From Candidatus Heimdallarchaeota archaeon LC_2 (GTDB lineage Archaea > Asgardarchaeota > Heimdallarchaeia > Heimdallarchaeales > Kariarchaeaceae), in the NCBI GenBank assembly GCA_001940725.1, contig MDVR01000113.1, positions 1-38,721 on the forward strand: a stretch of DNA of 38,721 nucleotides, read 5' to 3'. Shown here one piece after another: positions 1-9,400 of this stretch (position 1 is its first letter; every line of letters starts with the position of its first letter). Made by a program: the position numbers and the translations under genes. A model generated the notes under the pieces. The model was not told where the DNA came from. It made no database searches and saw only the letters and a program-made list of their open reading frames with translations.

Positions 1-971
1 ATACAACATTATCTATTCGAGAGATTCCTTCAACATGGCAAAAACTGGTGGATAATTCACTCAGACAAAAGGATGGTAAACTGAGTGGTCAAATACCAAA
101 ATTGATTTTCTCGGGTGAAGAATTATTAGAAGAGGAAGCAGGGCGGAGAGTATTTCGCCATCAACCCGGAAAGCACTTTGTAACCATTGGACATCCAGTA
201 ATGCAGAGAGCATTAACTACAATTAAACGATCACTCTGGGAAAGTCAATTTCAGGACCAAAGTATCTCTAAGTGGATTATTTCAGAAAACAATTCAAGTT
301 CTGATAATTATCTTGAAATGAATGTTTTACTGAATATTAGGAATGAACTCGGCGAGACATTACATTCAGATTATCTTTATTATGGATTTTCATTTGATGA
401 AGAAAGATTTACTCCCCTTGACAATAAAGATGAATTACCTGAATTCTACTCAATTCCCGTTAATGAACAACAAAAACATCTCGCATTTTGTAGGAAAATA
501 TGGATGAAATATCGAGACCAGATAACAGATTTTCTTAAAAACAAAAAGGATGAAGAGGTTAATAAAATCACGGATTTACTTCCTGAAAGACTACAATATG
601 AGGTTTTCAATGAAAAAGAAAAATTTAAACAATCTAAAGCTGAATTAGAGGCAAGAAAAACAGATAAAGGCATTTCCAAACTGAAAAGACAGCTTGAAAA
701 ATCGGAGAAGGAATACTTACAAATGAGTTTAGATCCAACGATTCAAGCTATGAGAGATCAAGAATTACAAAGATTTAGAGAAAAGGTAGAGGAAGAGGAA
801 TGGAGAGTTAGGAATGAAAGTTATCTTAATTCTATTTTAGAAATGGTTACTGAAGATCACAAACAACTTGTTGAAGAAATTCTCCCTAAAAGGTATTCTG
901 CTAAAGATTCTGTGGAATTCCATCCCATTGGCGTTATCTTTCATTTGAAGAGTGGAGGGAATGGGAAATAA
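1..971 (+). CDS. drmD: DISARM SNF2-type helicase, C-terminal part (DrmD-like), partial
   Basis: The frame is open to the left edge: codons from position 3 read through a GTG at 48 without a stop, so only the C-terminal ~320 residues are present and 48 is not the true start. No helicase motif is left in view. The segment has the HPVMQRAL..I.R.LW signature, a long charged coiled-coil stretch (roughly residues 180-270 counted from the GTG), and a terminal FHPIGVIFHL strand. This is the pattern I know from the C-terminal tail of DrmD, the SNF2-family helicase of class 1 DISARM. The next gene is a DrmMI-type methyltransferase that starts at the stop codon, as in class 1 DISARM operons. Function (DNA translocation during phage restriction) is inferred from family and context. 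Alternative: the tail of another SNF2 helicase from a related restriction system. Confidence 0.65.
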   Translation, partial: TTLSIREIPSTWQKLVDNSLRQKDGKLSGQIPKLIFSGEELLEEEAGRRVFRHQPGKHFVTIGHPVMQRALTTIKRSLWESQFQDQSISKWIISENNSSSDNYLEMNVLLNIRNELGETLHSDYLYYGFSFDEERFTPLDNKDELPEFYSIPVNEQQKHLAFCRKIWMKYRDQITDFLKNKKDEEVNKITDLLPERLQYEVFNEKEKFKQSKAELEARKTDKGISKLKRQLEKSEKEYLQMSLDPTIQAMRDQELQRFREKVEEEEWRVRNESYLNSILEMVTEDHKQLVEEILPKRYSAKDSVEFHPIGVIFHLKSGGNGK

Positions 972-972
972 T

Positions 973-3900
973 ATGACAGCACAAAAATTAGAGCTGGAGG
1001 AGGACGAAATCGAGACAAACCAATGGTGGAAAGAGGTTAATCATCAAGGATTATTTGTTTCAGAACCTGTGTTAAATGAGATTATGGTTAATGGCCCATC
1101 TTCAATTGATGCTTCGATTTATGAGAAATTAAAGGAAAAATACTTATTATTTTCGGGTAGTACTGAGCTGGAAGATCAAAGTTTGTTAAATATAAGAAGA
1201 ATGGAATGGGTAGTTTCTCTACTTGATATATTAATTGTTCCTGAAAAATTTACGTGGTACTATTCGATAATAGACAGTTTCAACCTTCAAAGTATACCTG
1301 TTTTTGATAGAGAAACAATTATTCAAGCTGAGAAATTGAATTCAGTAGTTTTGCTTGACAACAAAATCAGTTCGACCTCTACAAACCTCACGAGTTCCAA
1401 ACTTTGTCTATATATCAATCAACAAGAACAGAAACTAGGTATTGGCAAGACAAGGGGAAATCAAGCAGAATTCACTCGAATGTTGCGTTTAACCGGTGCT
1501 AGATTGGGTATATTTACCAATGGTCATCAAATCCGTTTAATCTACGCCGGGGATGATCATGAGGCATGGATTGAATGGAATGCAGAGATCTGGTTTGAGC
1601 CCGGTAATTTACCGCTGCATCTTGTTTCATCCTTTGTTACATTTATTTCCATAAGAAAAAAGAAATTTGATCTAATCGATATTGTAAATCGAAGTAGAGA
1701 CAAACAAGCCGAATTGTCATCTGTTATTGGTACTCAAGCTCGAGAAGCTATTGAAATATTTTTAGAAGGGCACTCGGGGAACATCGAAACCTCAAAAAAA
1801 TTAATCACTGCTGCATTAGGTCAAGAACATAAGGGTGGAATATTACTCCCATCAAAATTAGAACCGATTTACCAGGGTGCAGTGCGGGTCTTGATGCGAT
1901 TTATCATCATTTTATATTCTGAAGCCCGTGGATTACTTCCAGTTGAAGACGTAATCTATCGACATTCATATTCGATGGAGCAACTTTATGCAGAATTAGA
2001 AAGTGCTTCCCAAGAACTAGGTGATCAGCTAGATGAAACATTTCATGCTTGGTCAAGAATTGTCGGGTTATTTGATATCATTTATCATGGTTCACCTTTT
2101 GATGATAACCTGCAAATACCAACATATGCTGGGAATTTATTCAAATTTGGAGATCCAAGTTCCGATGATCCCGTTTCGAGAGTATTATCTGTTTTTGAGA
2201 GTGATGAATGGCAAATATCAGATTATGAGATACTATCGATTTTCAGAAAATTGAAGACTACAAAAATCAGAACCAAGATTGGTAAATCGTTCAAAACAAC
2301 ATCTGGTAACATAGATTTCTCCGAACTCCGAACTGAATATATAGGTATGATTTACGAAGGATTACTTGATTATCAAGTAAGATATGTGACAGAAGAAGAT
2401 AAAGCAATGGTGATCTTAAATCTTGGTTCCGATTTTGCTTTTTCTTTACAGCGCTTGGAAGCTATGTCGGATACGGAATTGGGCGATCTCGTGAAAGTTT
2501 TAGAAAAAGAATCTAAAGGGATATCTGAAATAATATCCTCTACTGATTTCGAAATAAGTGATGATGATACTTTAGTTAACAAATCTCGTAATATCATCCA
2601 TAAAATGATCAATTCAGGGAAATTATTGAAGAAAAACGAAAACCTTTCCAATAAGATTGATGAAATCTTTGTTACTTTGTATCGTCCTGGGAAATTATAT
2701 TTAGCGACATGGAGTGGGTCCCGTAAAGGATCTGGCACATACTATACGCGCCCAAGATTGGTCTATCCAACAGTTGAACGAGTTATCAAACCACTTTGCT
2801 ATTCAAATAAGGATCAAAATAAAATTAAAACACCTTCAGAAATCCTTGAGTTAAATGTGTTGGATCCTGCAATGGGATCTGGGAGTTTTTTAGTTAGCGC
2901 CACAAGATTAATTGCCAAAATGTTGTTGGAGAGCATTCAAGTACATAAGCAAATTAAATATAAGAAAGGAAGTGTCGAAATCACAATTGGAGATGATTTA
3001 GAAATTGTTGAATTTCCGAATTTCGGTGACTCTATGCGATTACAACAAGTCATCCTAAATAGATTAAAACGATTTGTGGTGGAAGATTGTATTTATGGTG
3101 TTGATATTAACCCATTTGCAGTTGAATTAGCTAAACTATCTTTGTGGCTTGAGACGATGGATTATCAAATACCATTCAAATTTTTAGATCACAAATTCAA
3201 AGTTGGCAATTCACTTGTTGGAGCTTGGTTAAAAGATGCCTTTCATTTCCCAATTAAAGCGTTTTCAAGGAAAACAGCAGACTTTAAACATAGAAGTTTA
3301 GAAATTAACCATCCATCTAAGAGAGACCATACAATACTCAAGAAAGAAAGGGAGATCGTTTCTGATCTTTTAAGAAATAAAATAAATTCTGAAAACTATT
3401 CACCATTGTTAGGATTTTTTGATGAAATTTTAGAATCAAAAAGTGGAATTGTTGATAATTACAAAAAAATTAAAGAACTTAAATCGAGATTTGAAAATGA
3501 AAATGTAATTCAAGAAAATTACATAAAATATCGAACTTCAGTTGAATATATTGATTTAAAAATTCAATGCGATCGATGGTGTGCCCTTTGGTTTATCAAA
3601 ATAGAACACGAAATAGATTTCAACAATATTTCAAGTCTTAGCAAATTTGACAAATCGTTTAAAAGTCCGAATTCTTTTATCACATCTCTAAATGAAAAAG
3701 AGAGATCTCGGATTGATGAAATATCTAATAAAATGAAATTCTTTCATTGGGAGTTAGAATTTCCAAATGTCTTTTTAAAAGAAAATCCTGGATTTGATGC
3801 TGTCATTGGAAATCCACCTTGGGAAGTTTTCAAACCTAATTCAAAAGAATTTTTTTCAAATTATGATCCTTTATTTCTAACTTATGGGAAGAAAACATCT

Positions 3901-5787
3901 GAACATAAAAAGAAATCAATTTTTAAACAAGATCCAGGTGTAGAGGAAGAGTGGTTAGATTACAACGAAACTTATGTTGCCATGAGAAATTATTTGAAAG
4001 AATCATCAGATCCATATGCATTAGCCAAAATTGATAATTTATCTTGGGCTCAAAAAAGAAGTGCAGTTAATGATAAACTAGGAATAAATGATTTCCTATC
4101 ACCGTATCAATATCAAGGAATGGCTGATTTAAACACATACAAAATGTTTACTGAGATTTTTTTGACTCTTAGTCGAGATAAGGGAAGAATTGGGCTCATA
4201 GTTCCATCTGGGATTTACTCTGATGATGGGACGAAGGATATACGATCATTTTTGCTTGATCAAAATAAATGGGAATGGTTATTCTCATTTCATAATAGGA
4301 AAAAGATTTTTCCGATTCATAGTAGCTTTAAATTTTGTATAATTATTGTTGAAAAGGGGAACCTAACTGACCAAATCAACACGTCATTTATGAGGGTAGA
4401 TTTGGATGAATGGGAGAATATAGATTACCTCTCAGAAAGCATTATTCCAATTAATCCTAACGATATCGAAAAATTTTCACCAGAAGGTCGTGCCTTTGTT
4501 GAAATAACAAATTCAAAAGACCTCGTTATTCTTAGAAAATTGTTTGATGTTGGCAGCAATTTAGGAAGAAAATTTGAATCTGATTGGAAACTTGGGTACA
4601 GGCGAGAGTTTCACTCTGATGATGATTCGAAAATAATGATTGATATTAACACCTTAGATATTGAATCATTTAGTAATAATCAGGATTTTATAGATTTTGG
4701 AATTATACCTTATAGAACTAATGACAAATTAACATATTTGTTTCCAATTTATCAAGGTAGGAATATTGATATCGGTGATTATGCCTCTCAAAGCTATAAA
4801 AAAGGAGCTGGTAATCGGGCGAAATACGAATTCACAGAATTAGAACGAAAAAGGTGTGTAACCCAATTTTACATGGATTTAAATAGTGTCGCGAAAAAGC
4901 TTTTTGTAAATTATTATGACAAAATTAAACCGAAAATAGCGTTTAGAGATATAACAAATGCTACAAATAGCCGAACGATGATACCAGCCGTAATCCCAAA
5001 TTTCCCTACCGTTACAACAATGAGAATCTTTCTAACAAAAAAAGAGGATACCCTAGAGTTATATCCCCTTGTTTATCTCTCATCTTTTGTTTTTGATTTC
5101 ATAGTTCGCAGAGTCCTTGTAGGAACACATCTGATTCTGAACATTGTTTCTCCCCTTCCTCTACCAACACCAAAAAATGAACCAGCTCACCATAAGTCTA
5201 TCAAATTTATTTTTAATTTATTCCTTAACTCCCCAGTTTTTTGCCATTATTGGCTGAACATGCGGAAAACGGTTTCAAATTTAATTCCCCCGATTAAATA
5301 TTGGGCTCTCTCAAAACATGAAAGATTAAGAATCATGGTAATTTTGAACATAATTGCTGCAAAAGATTATGGTGTGACAAAAAATGAGCTCCACTATATT
5401 TTAAATCCCTCAAAAGAAAATATTCGGGGGTTTTGGAGAGTCGATCAAAAGAAACCCCAAGAAGTACGTCTAACAACATTAACTCTCCTTGGATATGATC
5501 GGTTATTAGAAGTTGGATTTGAGCAATTCATTGAGGAGGATTGGCAATTCCCTCAACACATCCAAGATCAATTAGGTCCACGTTTTCTAGATTGGCAATT
5601 AGAAATGACTGAAGAAGAAGCATGGCAGAAATGTGAAGAATATGCAGCAAGACTTGACAAAATTTACGAATCAGTTGATGTTCCTCTTAAAGATAACCTT
5701 CAATCACGAAATAAATCAAAGAAGAGTAATAAAACTAAGGAAAAAGATGATAATCAACAATCACTTGAAGGCTTCTTTGAAGGATAA
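973..5787 (+). CDS. drmMI: DISARM-type adenine-specific DNA methyltransferase (DrmMI-like) with C-terminal PIP box
   Basis: A very large (about 1,600-residue) N6-adenine methyltransferase of the Eco57I/PglX type. Visible motifs, numbered from an in-frame GTG at 952: YYTRPRLV before the fold, SAM-binding motif I DPAMGSGSF at 638-646, GVDINPFAVELAKLSLW, and catalytic motif IV NPPW at 954-957, followed by a target-recognition region. It would methylate host DNA so that the partner helicases and nuclease spare it. Starts GTG 952, ATG 961 and ATG 973 are all in frame. I chose 973 because it lies one base past the upstream stop and GGGA precedes it, but the choice is uncertain. The C-terminus is a lysine-rich linker ending in QQSLEGFF, a match to the PCNA-interacting consensus QxxLxxFF. 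The gene is in operon with the upstream helicase. The family call is firm and the DISARM assignment rests on neighbours. Confidence 0.85.
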   Translation: MTAQKLELEEDEIETNQWWKEVNHQGLFVSEPVLNEIMVNGPSSIDASIYEKLKEKYLLFSGSTELEDQSLLNIRRMEWVVSLLDILIVPEKFTWYYSIIDSFNLQSIPVFDRETIIQAEKLNSVVLLDNKISSTSTNLTSSKLCLYINQQEQKLGIGKTRGNQAEFTRMLRLTGARLGIFTNGHQIRLIYAGDDHEAWIEWNAEIWFEPGNLPLHLVSSFVTFISIRKKKFDLIDIVNRSRDKQAELSSVIGTQAREAIEIFLEGHSGNIETSKKLITAALGQEHKGGILLPSKLEPIYQGAVRVLMRFIIILYSEARGLLPVEDVIYRHSYSMEQLYAELESASQELGDQLDETFHAWSRIVGLFDIIYHGSPFDDNLQIPTYAGNLFKFGDPSSDDPVSRVLSVFESDEWQISDYEILSIFRKLKTTKIRTKIGKSFKTTSGNIDFSELRTEYIGMIYEGLLDYQVRYVTEEDKAMVILNLGSDFAFSLQRLEAMSDTELGDLVKVLEKESKGISEIISSTDFEISDDDTLVNKSRNIIHKMINSGKLLKKNENLSNKIDEIFVTLYRPGKLYLATWSGSRKGSGTYYTRPRLVYPTVERVIKPLCYSNKDQNKIKTPSEILELNVLDPAMGSGSFLVSATRLIAKMLLESIQVHKQIKYKKGSVEITIGDDLEIVEFPNFGDSMRLQQVILNRLKRFVVEDCIYGVDINPFAVELAKLSLWLETMDYQIPFKFLDHKFKVGNSLVGAWLKDAFHFPIKAFSRKTADFKHRSLEINHPSKRDHTILKKEREIVSDLLRNKINSENYSPLLGFFDEILESKSGIVDNYKKIKELKSRFENENVIQENYIKYRTSVEYIDLKIQCDRWCALWFIKIEHEIDFNNISSLSKFDKSFKSPNSFITSLNEKERSRIDEISNKMKFFHWELEFPNVFLKENPGFDAVIGNPPWEVFKPNSKEFFSNYDPLFLTYGKKTSEHKKKSIFKQDPGVEEEWLDYNETYVAMRNYLKESSDPYALAKIDNLSWAQKRSAVNDKLGINDFLSPYQYQGMADLNTYKMFTEIFLTLSRDKGRIGLIVPSGIYSDDGTKDIRSFLLDQNKWEWLFSFHNRKKIFPIHSSFKFCIIIVEKGNLTDQINTSFMRVDLDEWENIDYLSESIIPINPNDIEKFSPEGRAFVEITNSKDLVILRKLFDVGSNLGRKFESDWKLGYRREFHSDDDSKIMIDINTLDIESFSNNQDFIDFGIIPYRTNDKLTYLFPIYQGRNIDIGDYASQSYKKGAGNRAKYEFTELERKRCVTQFYMDLNSVAKKLFVNYYDKIKPKIAFRDITNATNSRTMIPAVIPNFPTVTTMRIFLTKKEDTLELYPLVYLSSFVFDFIVRRVLVGTHLILNIVSPLPLPTPKNEPAHHKSIKFIFNLFLNSPVFCHYWLNMRKTVSNLIPPIKYWALSKHERLRIMVILNIIAAKDYGVTKNELHYILNPSKENIRGFWRVDQKKPQEVRLTTLTLLGYDRLLEVGFEQFIEEDWQFPQHIQDQLGPRFLDWQLEMTEEEAWQKCEEYAARLDKIYESVDVPLKDNLQSRNKSKKSNKTKEKDDNQQSLEGFFEG

Positions 5788-5824
5788 TGTTCAGGAAAAA
5801 ATACTAGGATATCATTCAGTTCGG

Positions 5825-6250
5825 TTAAATATCCCAATCCTCTGATAACTCGTATGGTTTAGACAATAACATTGATAATCTAATTTGTTCTAATATTTCA
5901 TACGGTATTGAATTTGATTCTAACTTATCTTTTTGCATCAATTCTGTAAATTTAAATTCTATTGGATACCTATGGCCGAACATAGGATTTTTGGATTTAT
6001 GTCCAGATGATATAATTTTCACTTTCATGATTTTTTTGAAGTGCCCTATTAATTGGTTTGCAGATGAAGGTCTAGATTGTTTATCTTCTATTCCATCATG
6101 AAATTGGAATTCTTGGAAAAAATAAAGATAATCATCTTTATGTATTATCTCAAATTGATATTTTTCCCTTCCAGCCCATGTTTTAGATTCAATTGCAACT
6201 AAAAAATTGGCCAAACTTCTTTTACCAATATAAAGACCCCATTTTGCCAT
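5825..6250 (-). CDS. Hypothetical protein, antisense gene inside the DISARM-like cluster
   Basis: An unrecognised 141-residue protein coded opposite to its neighbours. It is convergent with the methyltransferase gene (37 bp between stops) and divergent from the big helicase gene. It opens MAKWGLYIGKRSLANF, has mixed alpha/beta character with aromatic segments (DDYLYFFQEFQFHDG), and has no signal peptide or membrane segment. A TATA-like sequence within the palindrome GATATA-AAGT-TATATC (6279-6294) lies about 35 bp upstream of the ATG, so it probably has its own promoter and a very short leader. Its position between drmMI and the drmA-like gene suggests an accessory or regulatory role, but this is inference. 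It could also be a chance cargo gene. Confidence 0.55.
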   Translation of the reverse strand: MAKWGLYIGKRSLANFLVAIESKTWAGREKYQFEIIHKDDYLYFFQEFQFHDGIEDKQSRPSSANQLIGHFKKIMKVKIISSGHKSKNPMFGHRYPIEFKFTELMQKDKLESNSIPYEILEQIRLSMLLSKPYELSEDWDI

Positions 6251-6278
6251 TTTGGATATTGAATTTTTTGATATTTGT

Positions 6279-6294
6279 GATATAAAGTTATATC
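6279..6294. promoter_or_regulatory. Palindromic TATA-like element in a divergent promoter region
   Basis: The inverted repeat GATATA-AAGT-TATATC (7-bp arms if the flanking T/A pair is counted) sits between divergent genes starting at 6250 (minus) and 6441 (plus). It has the spacing expected of a TATA box for the minus gene. Its symmetry would also suit an operator. Function is inferred only from sequence and position. Confidence 0.35.
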
Positions 6295-6440
6295 ATGAAC
6301 CATGTTCAATTTTGTAATGTAATTGAACTCATTTACTTTTATAGGATTAATTGTAAAAATTATAGTATTGGTACCACTTAAAAAGAAAAACTACTAATCG
6401 ATTACATAGATGATTATTATTAGAGGTCTGTGAACAAAGA

Positions 6441-9400
6441 ATGGAAATGGAAGAATTCACGCTATTTAATCCAATCACATACTCAAGTAACGTTGTCACC
6501 CAATTTCTCCGTTATCAACTTACAAAATATCAATTTACAGACCCAACCCTTGCAAAACAATTGCGTAAACTAATTTCATATGATAACATTGATCGTTCAA
6601 GTCTATTACGTGGTCCATACGTTTCAATTGAGAAACAATTCAAGCAAGGTAATTCTATCGCTGAACTAGTCTCTCAAAACCAAATTCATCCAGCTATCTC
6701 AACAATCGCACCATTCCCACACCTTTATGCTCATCAAGAAGAGTCTCTAAAAACTATTCAATCAGAAACCAATTGTATCATAGCTACAAGTACAGGTTCA
6801 GGTAAAACTGAGAGTTTTCTATATCCAATTCTTGATTATTGTCTCAAAGATAGAGACACGAAAGGAGAAGAGGATGAAGCGGGGGTCCTTGCAATTCTCA
6901 TTTACCCAATGAATGCGCTCGCAAATGATCAACTTGATAGATTACGCGAATTACTCTCTGGTACAGGTATTACATTCGGAATCTACACCGGTCAAACACC
7001 AAGAAAAGTTGAAGATATTGAATATGATTACAAATTTGCCAAGGACAAAAATGAATTCGAGCAAATACGAAGATCCAAGGGGTCCAATTTCAGAATATAT
7101 CCAAAAGAAGAAAGAATATCACGTCAGGATATAGCTGATCAACCTCCTAAAATACTAATTACAAATATTTACCAACTTGAATACCTTCTAACCAGAGCAA
7201 AAGATGTTTCGATCTTTAATAAAAGACCATTAAAATACATAGTATTAGATGAAGCACATAGTTATTCCGGGGTTCTCGGAGCAGAAACTGCTGTATTACT
7301 TCGTAGATTGACTGCATTTAGTAAGCATCTGTCTAATGCAAGTGAGGATCATGAAATAATATGTATTGCTGCAAGTGCTACGCTTACAGATGAAGGTGAA
7401 CAGGACGCTGCTAAGAACTTCATACACCGACTTATGGGATGTAAAAGAGAAAACATCTCAGTAATAAAGGAAATCTATGAGGAACAATTTTGGGAAAGAG
7501 ACACAAGTATTACCTACAGAGATGTGCCATTGGTGAACGCACGAAGAGTTTTCGATAAATTAGTTAAGGATGTATCAAACGCTAATACGGAATCTCAGAT
7601 ATCAGAAATTATAAAAGATACACTCAAACGCATTGATGATAGGATTGATTTAACATCAGATTTTCGTAAAGGATTATTCGAAGTATTGAAGATGAATAGA
7701 TACGTAAATGTAATGGCTCAGGTTATAACACAACCAACTCATATAACGAAAGCAGTTGAGATTGTTAAAAATGAGCTTGGAAGGACATCTATTGAAGAAG
7801 ATGAAATATTTGAGATGCTATTCTATCTTGCGCTCGGTGCAATTGCCGAGAAGGATGATGCACCTCTTATTCGGTCCAAACTTCATTATTTTGTTCGTGG
7901 AATGCAGGGAGTAGTAGCCACCTTCAATAAAGTTGCAGGAAATAATTCAAAACCCCAACCGATATTGCACTTTTCAGGAAAAGAGACAATAAAAAATATC
8001 GATCCATCAGTTCATACAATTTCAGGAATATTTCCAGTATTAACATGTAGAACTTGCGGTCAGCATTATTTTGAAACCCATATTGAAAGAGTAGAAGCCG
8101 AGGGGGAGGAAGAAAGTAATATCTCAATTCAAAAACATAGTATTGCTGATTCAGATAATGGATATTTCCCAACAATCGATCAAGATTCAATAGTAGTTGG
8201 CAAGCGTGTCCTTATTACAGATCGTATACTTGCTGCTGAGAATGAAGAAGATCCAGATCATCCTCTAATCGAACCAGTCAAAATGTGTACAAGGTGTGGT
8301 ACCATGAGTATTGATACACCCAATCTCTGTTTGAAATCAGGTTGTGGTAGTAATTCGTTTGTTGATATGCTATTATACACCAAACAGGGAGACAGAATAA
8401 ACAAATGTGCTTCGTGTAATCGAACTACAACTCGTGGGGAACCCTTTGTACGAGTTGAGGCTGTCACAGTTGCTGATGTTCATATTTTAGGACAAGAGCT
8501 TATTCGTCATCTGTCAAAAAATTCACAGAAATTGATTATATTTGCAGATAGTAGACAAGATGCAGCGTTTCAAGCAGGTTGGATGGCTGACAAGGCAAGA
8601 ATTTACCGAATAAGGCACCTTATGTATGAGAAATTAAGAGAGATGGAATTAGATGATAATTTCAAAGGTACTTTGATAAGTTTTGGTGATCTTGCAACCC
8701 GAGTACATCGTCAGCTTCTAAATGATAGGGATTTGGCAAAAATATTGATCCCAGAGATCTATGGGGATGACGTTCAAGAAGCATTTGGACAACAAAGAAA
8801 TGTTGATCAATTAGAATTTCTTAACATTCACGTATTATTAGAGGCTACGTTCATATTTAGGCAATTAGATAATCTTGAAGGATTAGGGCTGGTAAAATAC
8901 GATTATGCATTTCCTGATGATGATGAAATAAATCAAATTGCAGATCAATTGGGTATTGATTCAGAGGAAGCATTAGAAGGAATCAGACTTCTACTTGATA
9001 TGGCACGGAAAAATAAAATCTTGAATTCAGGCCACGTGGATCTATATAATAAACAATATCATCGAGGAACTGATAAAATTCTGAAAGGATTTATTCCCTT
9101 TAATGTAGTTCAATATGGTCCTCGAGCGATTGTTAGAACCAAAAAACTGTGGCGTGCAGATTTAGAAAAACGGGGTAGAACACGAGATCAACTTTGGTTT
9201 GATAATTACATAAACTCCTTCTATAATTATCCAGGAACTCCGACAAGTTATCAAAATTTTATTTCAAAATGGTCTGGATTAACAGGTGATGAGTTAATTC
9301 AATTGATGGATCGTATTTGGGATTGGTTGGTAAAAAACAATATCATAACTCGAATTCAACTTTTATCGACAAAGGATACCCCAATTGCTACTGGGGAAGT

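Noticed and set aside
2373..2738. A 121-residue minus-strand frame inside the methyltransferase gene
   Set aside because: It lies wholly antisense to conserved methyltransferase sequence (including YYTRPR) and its composition is a frame shadow.
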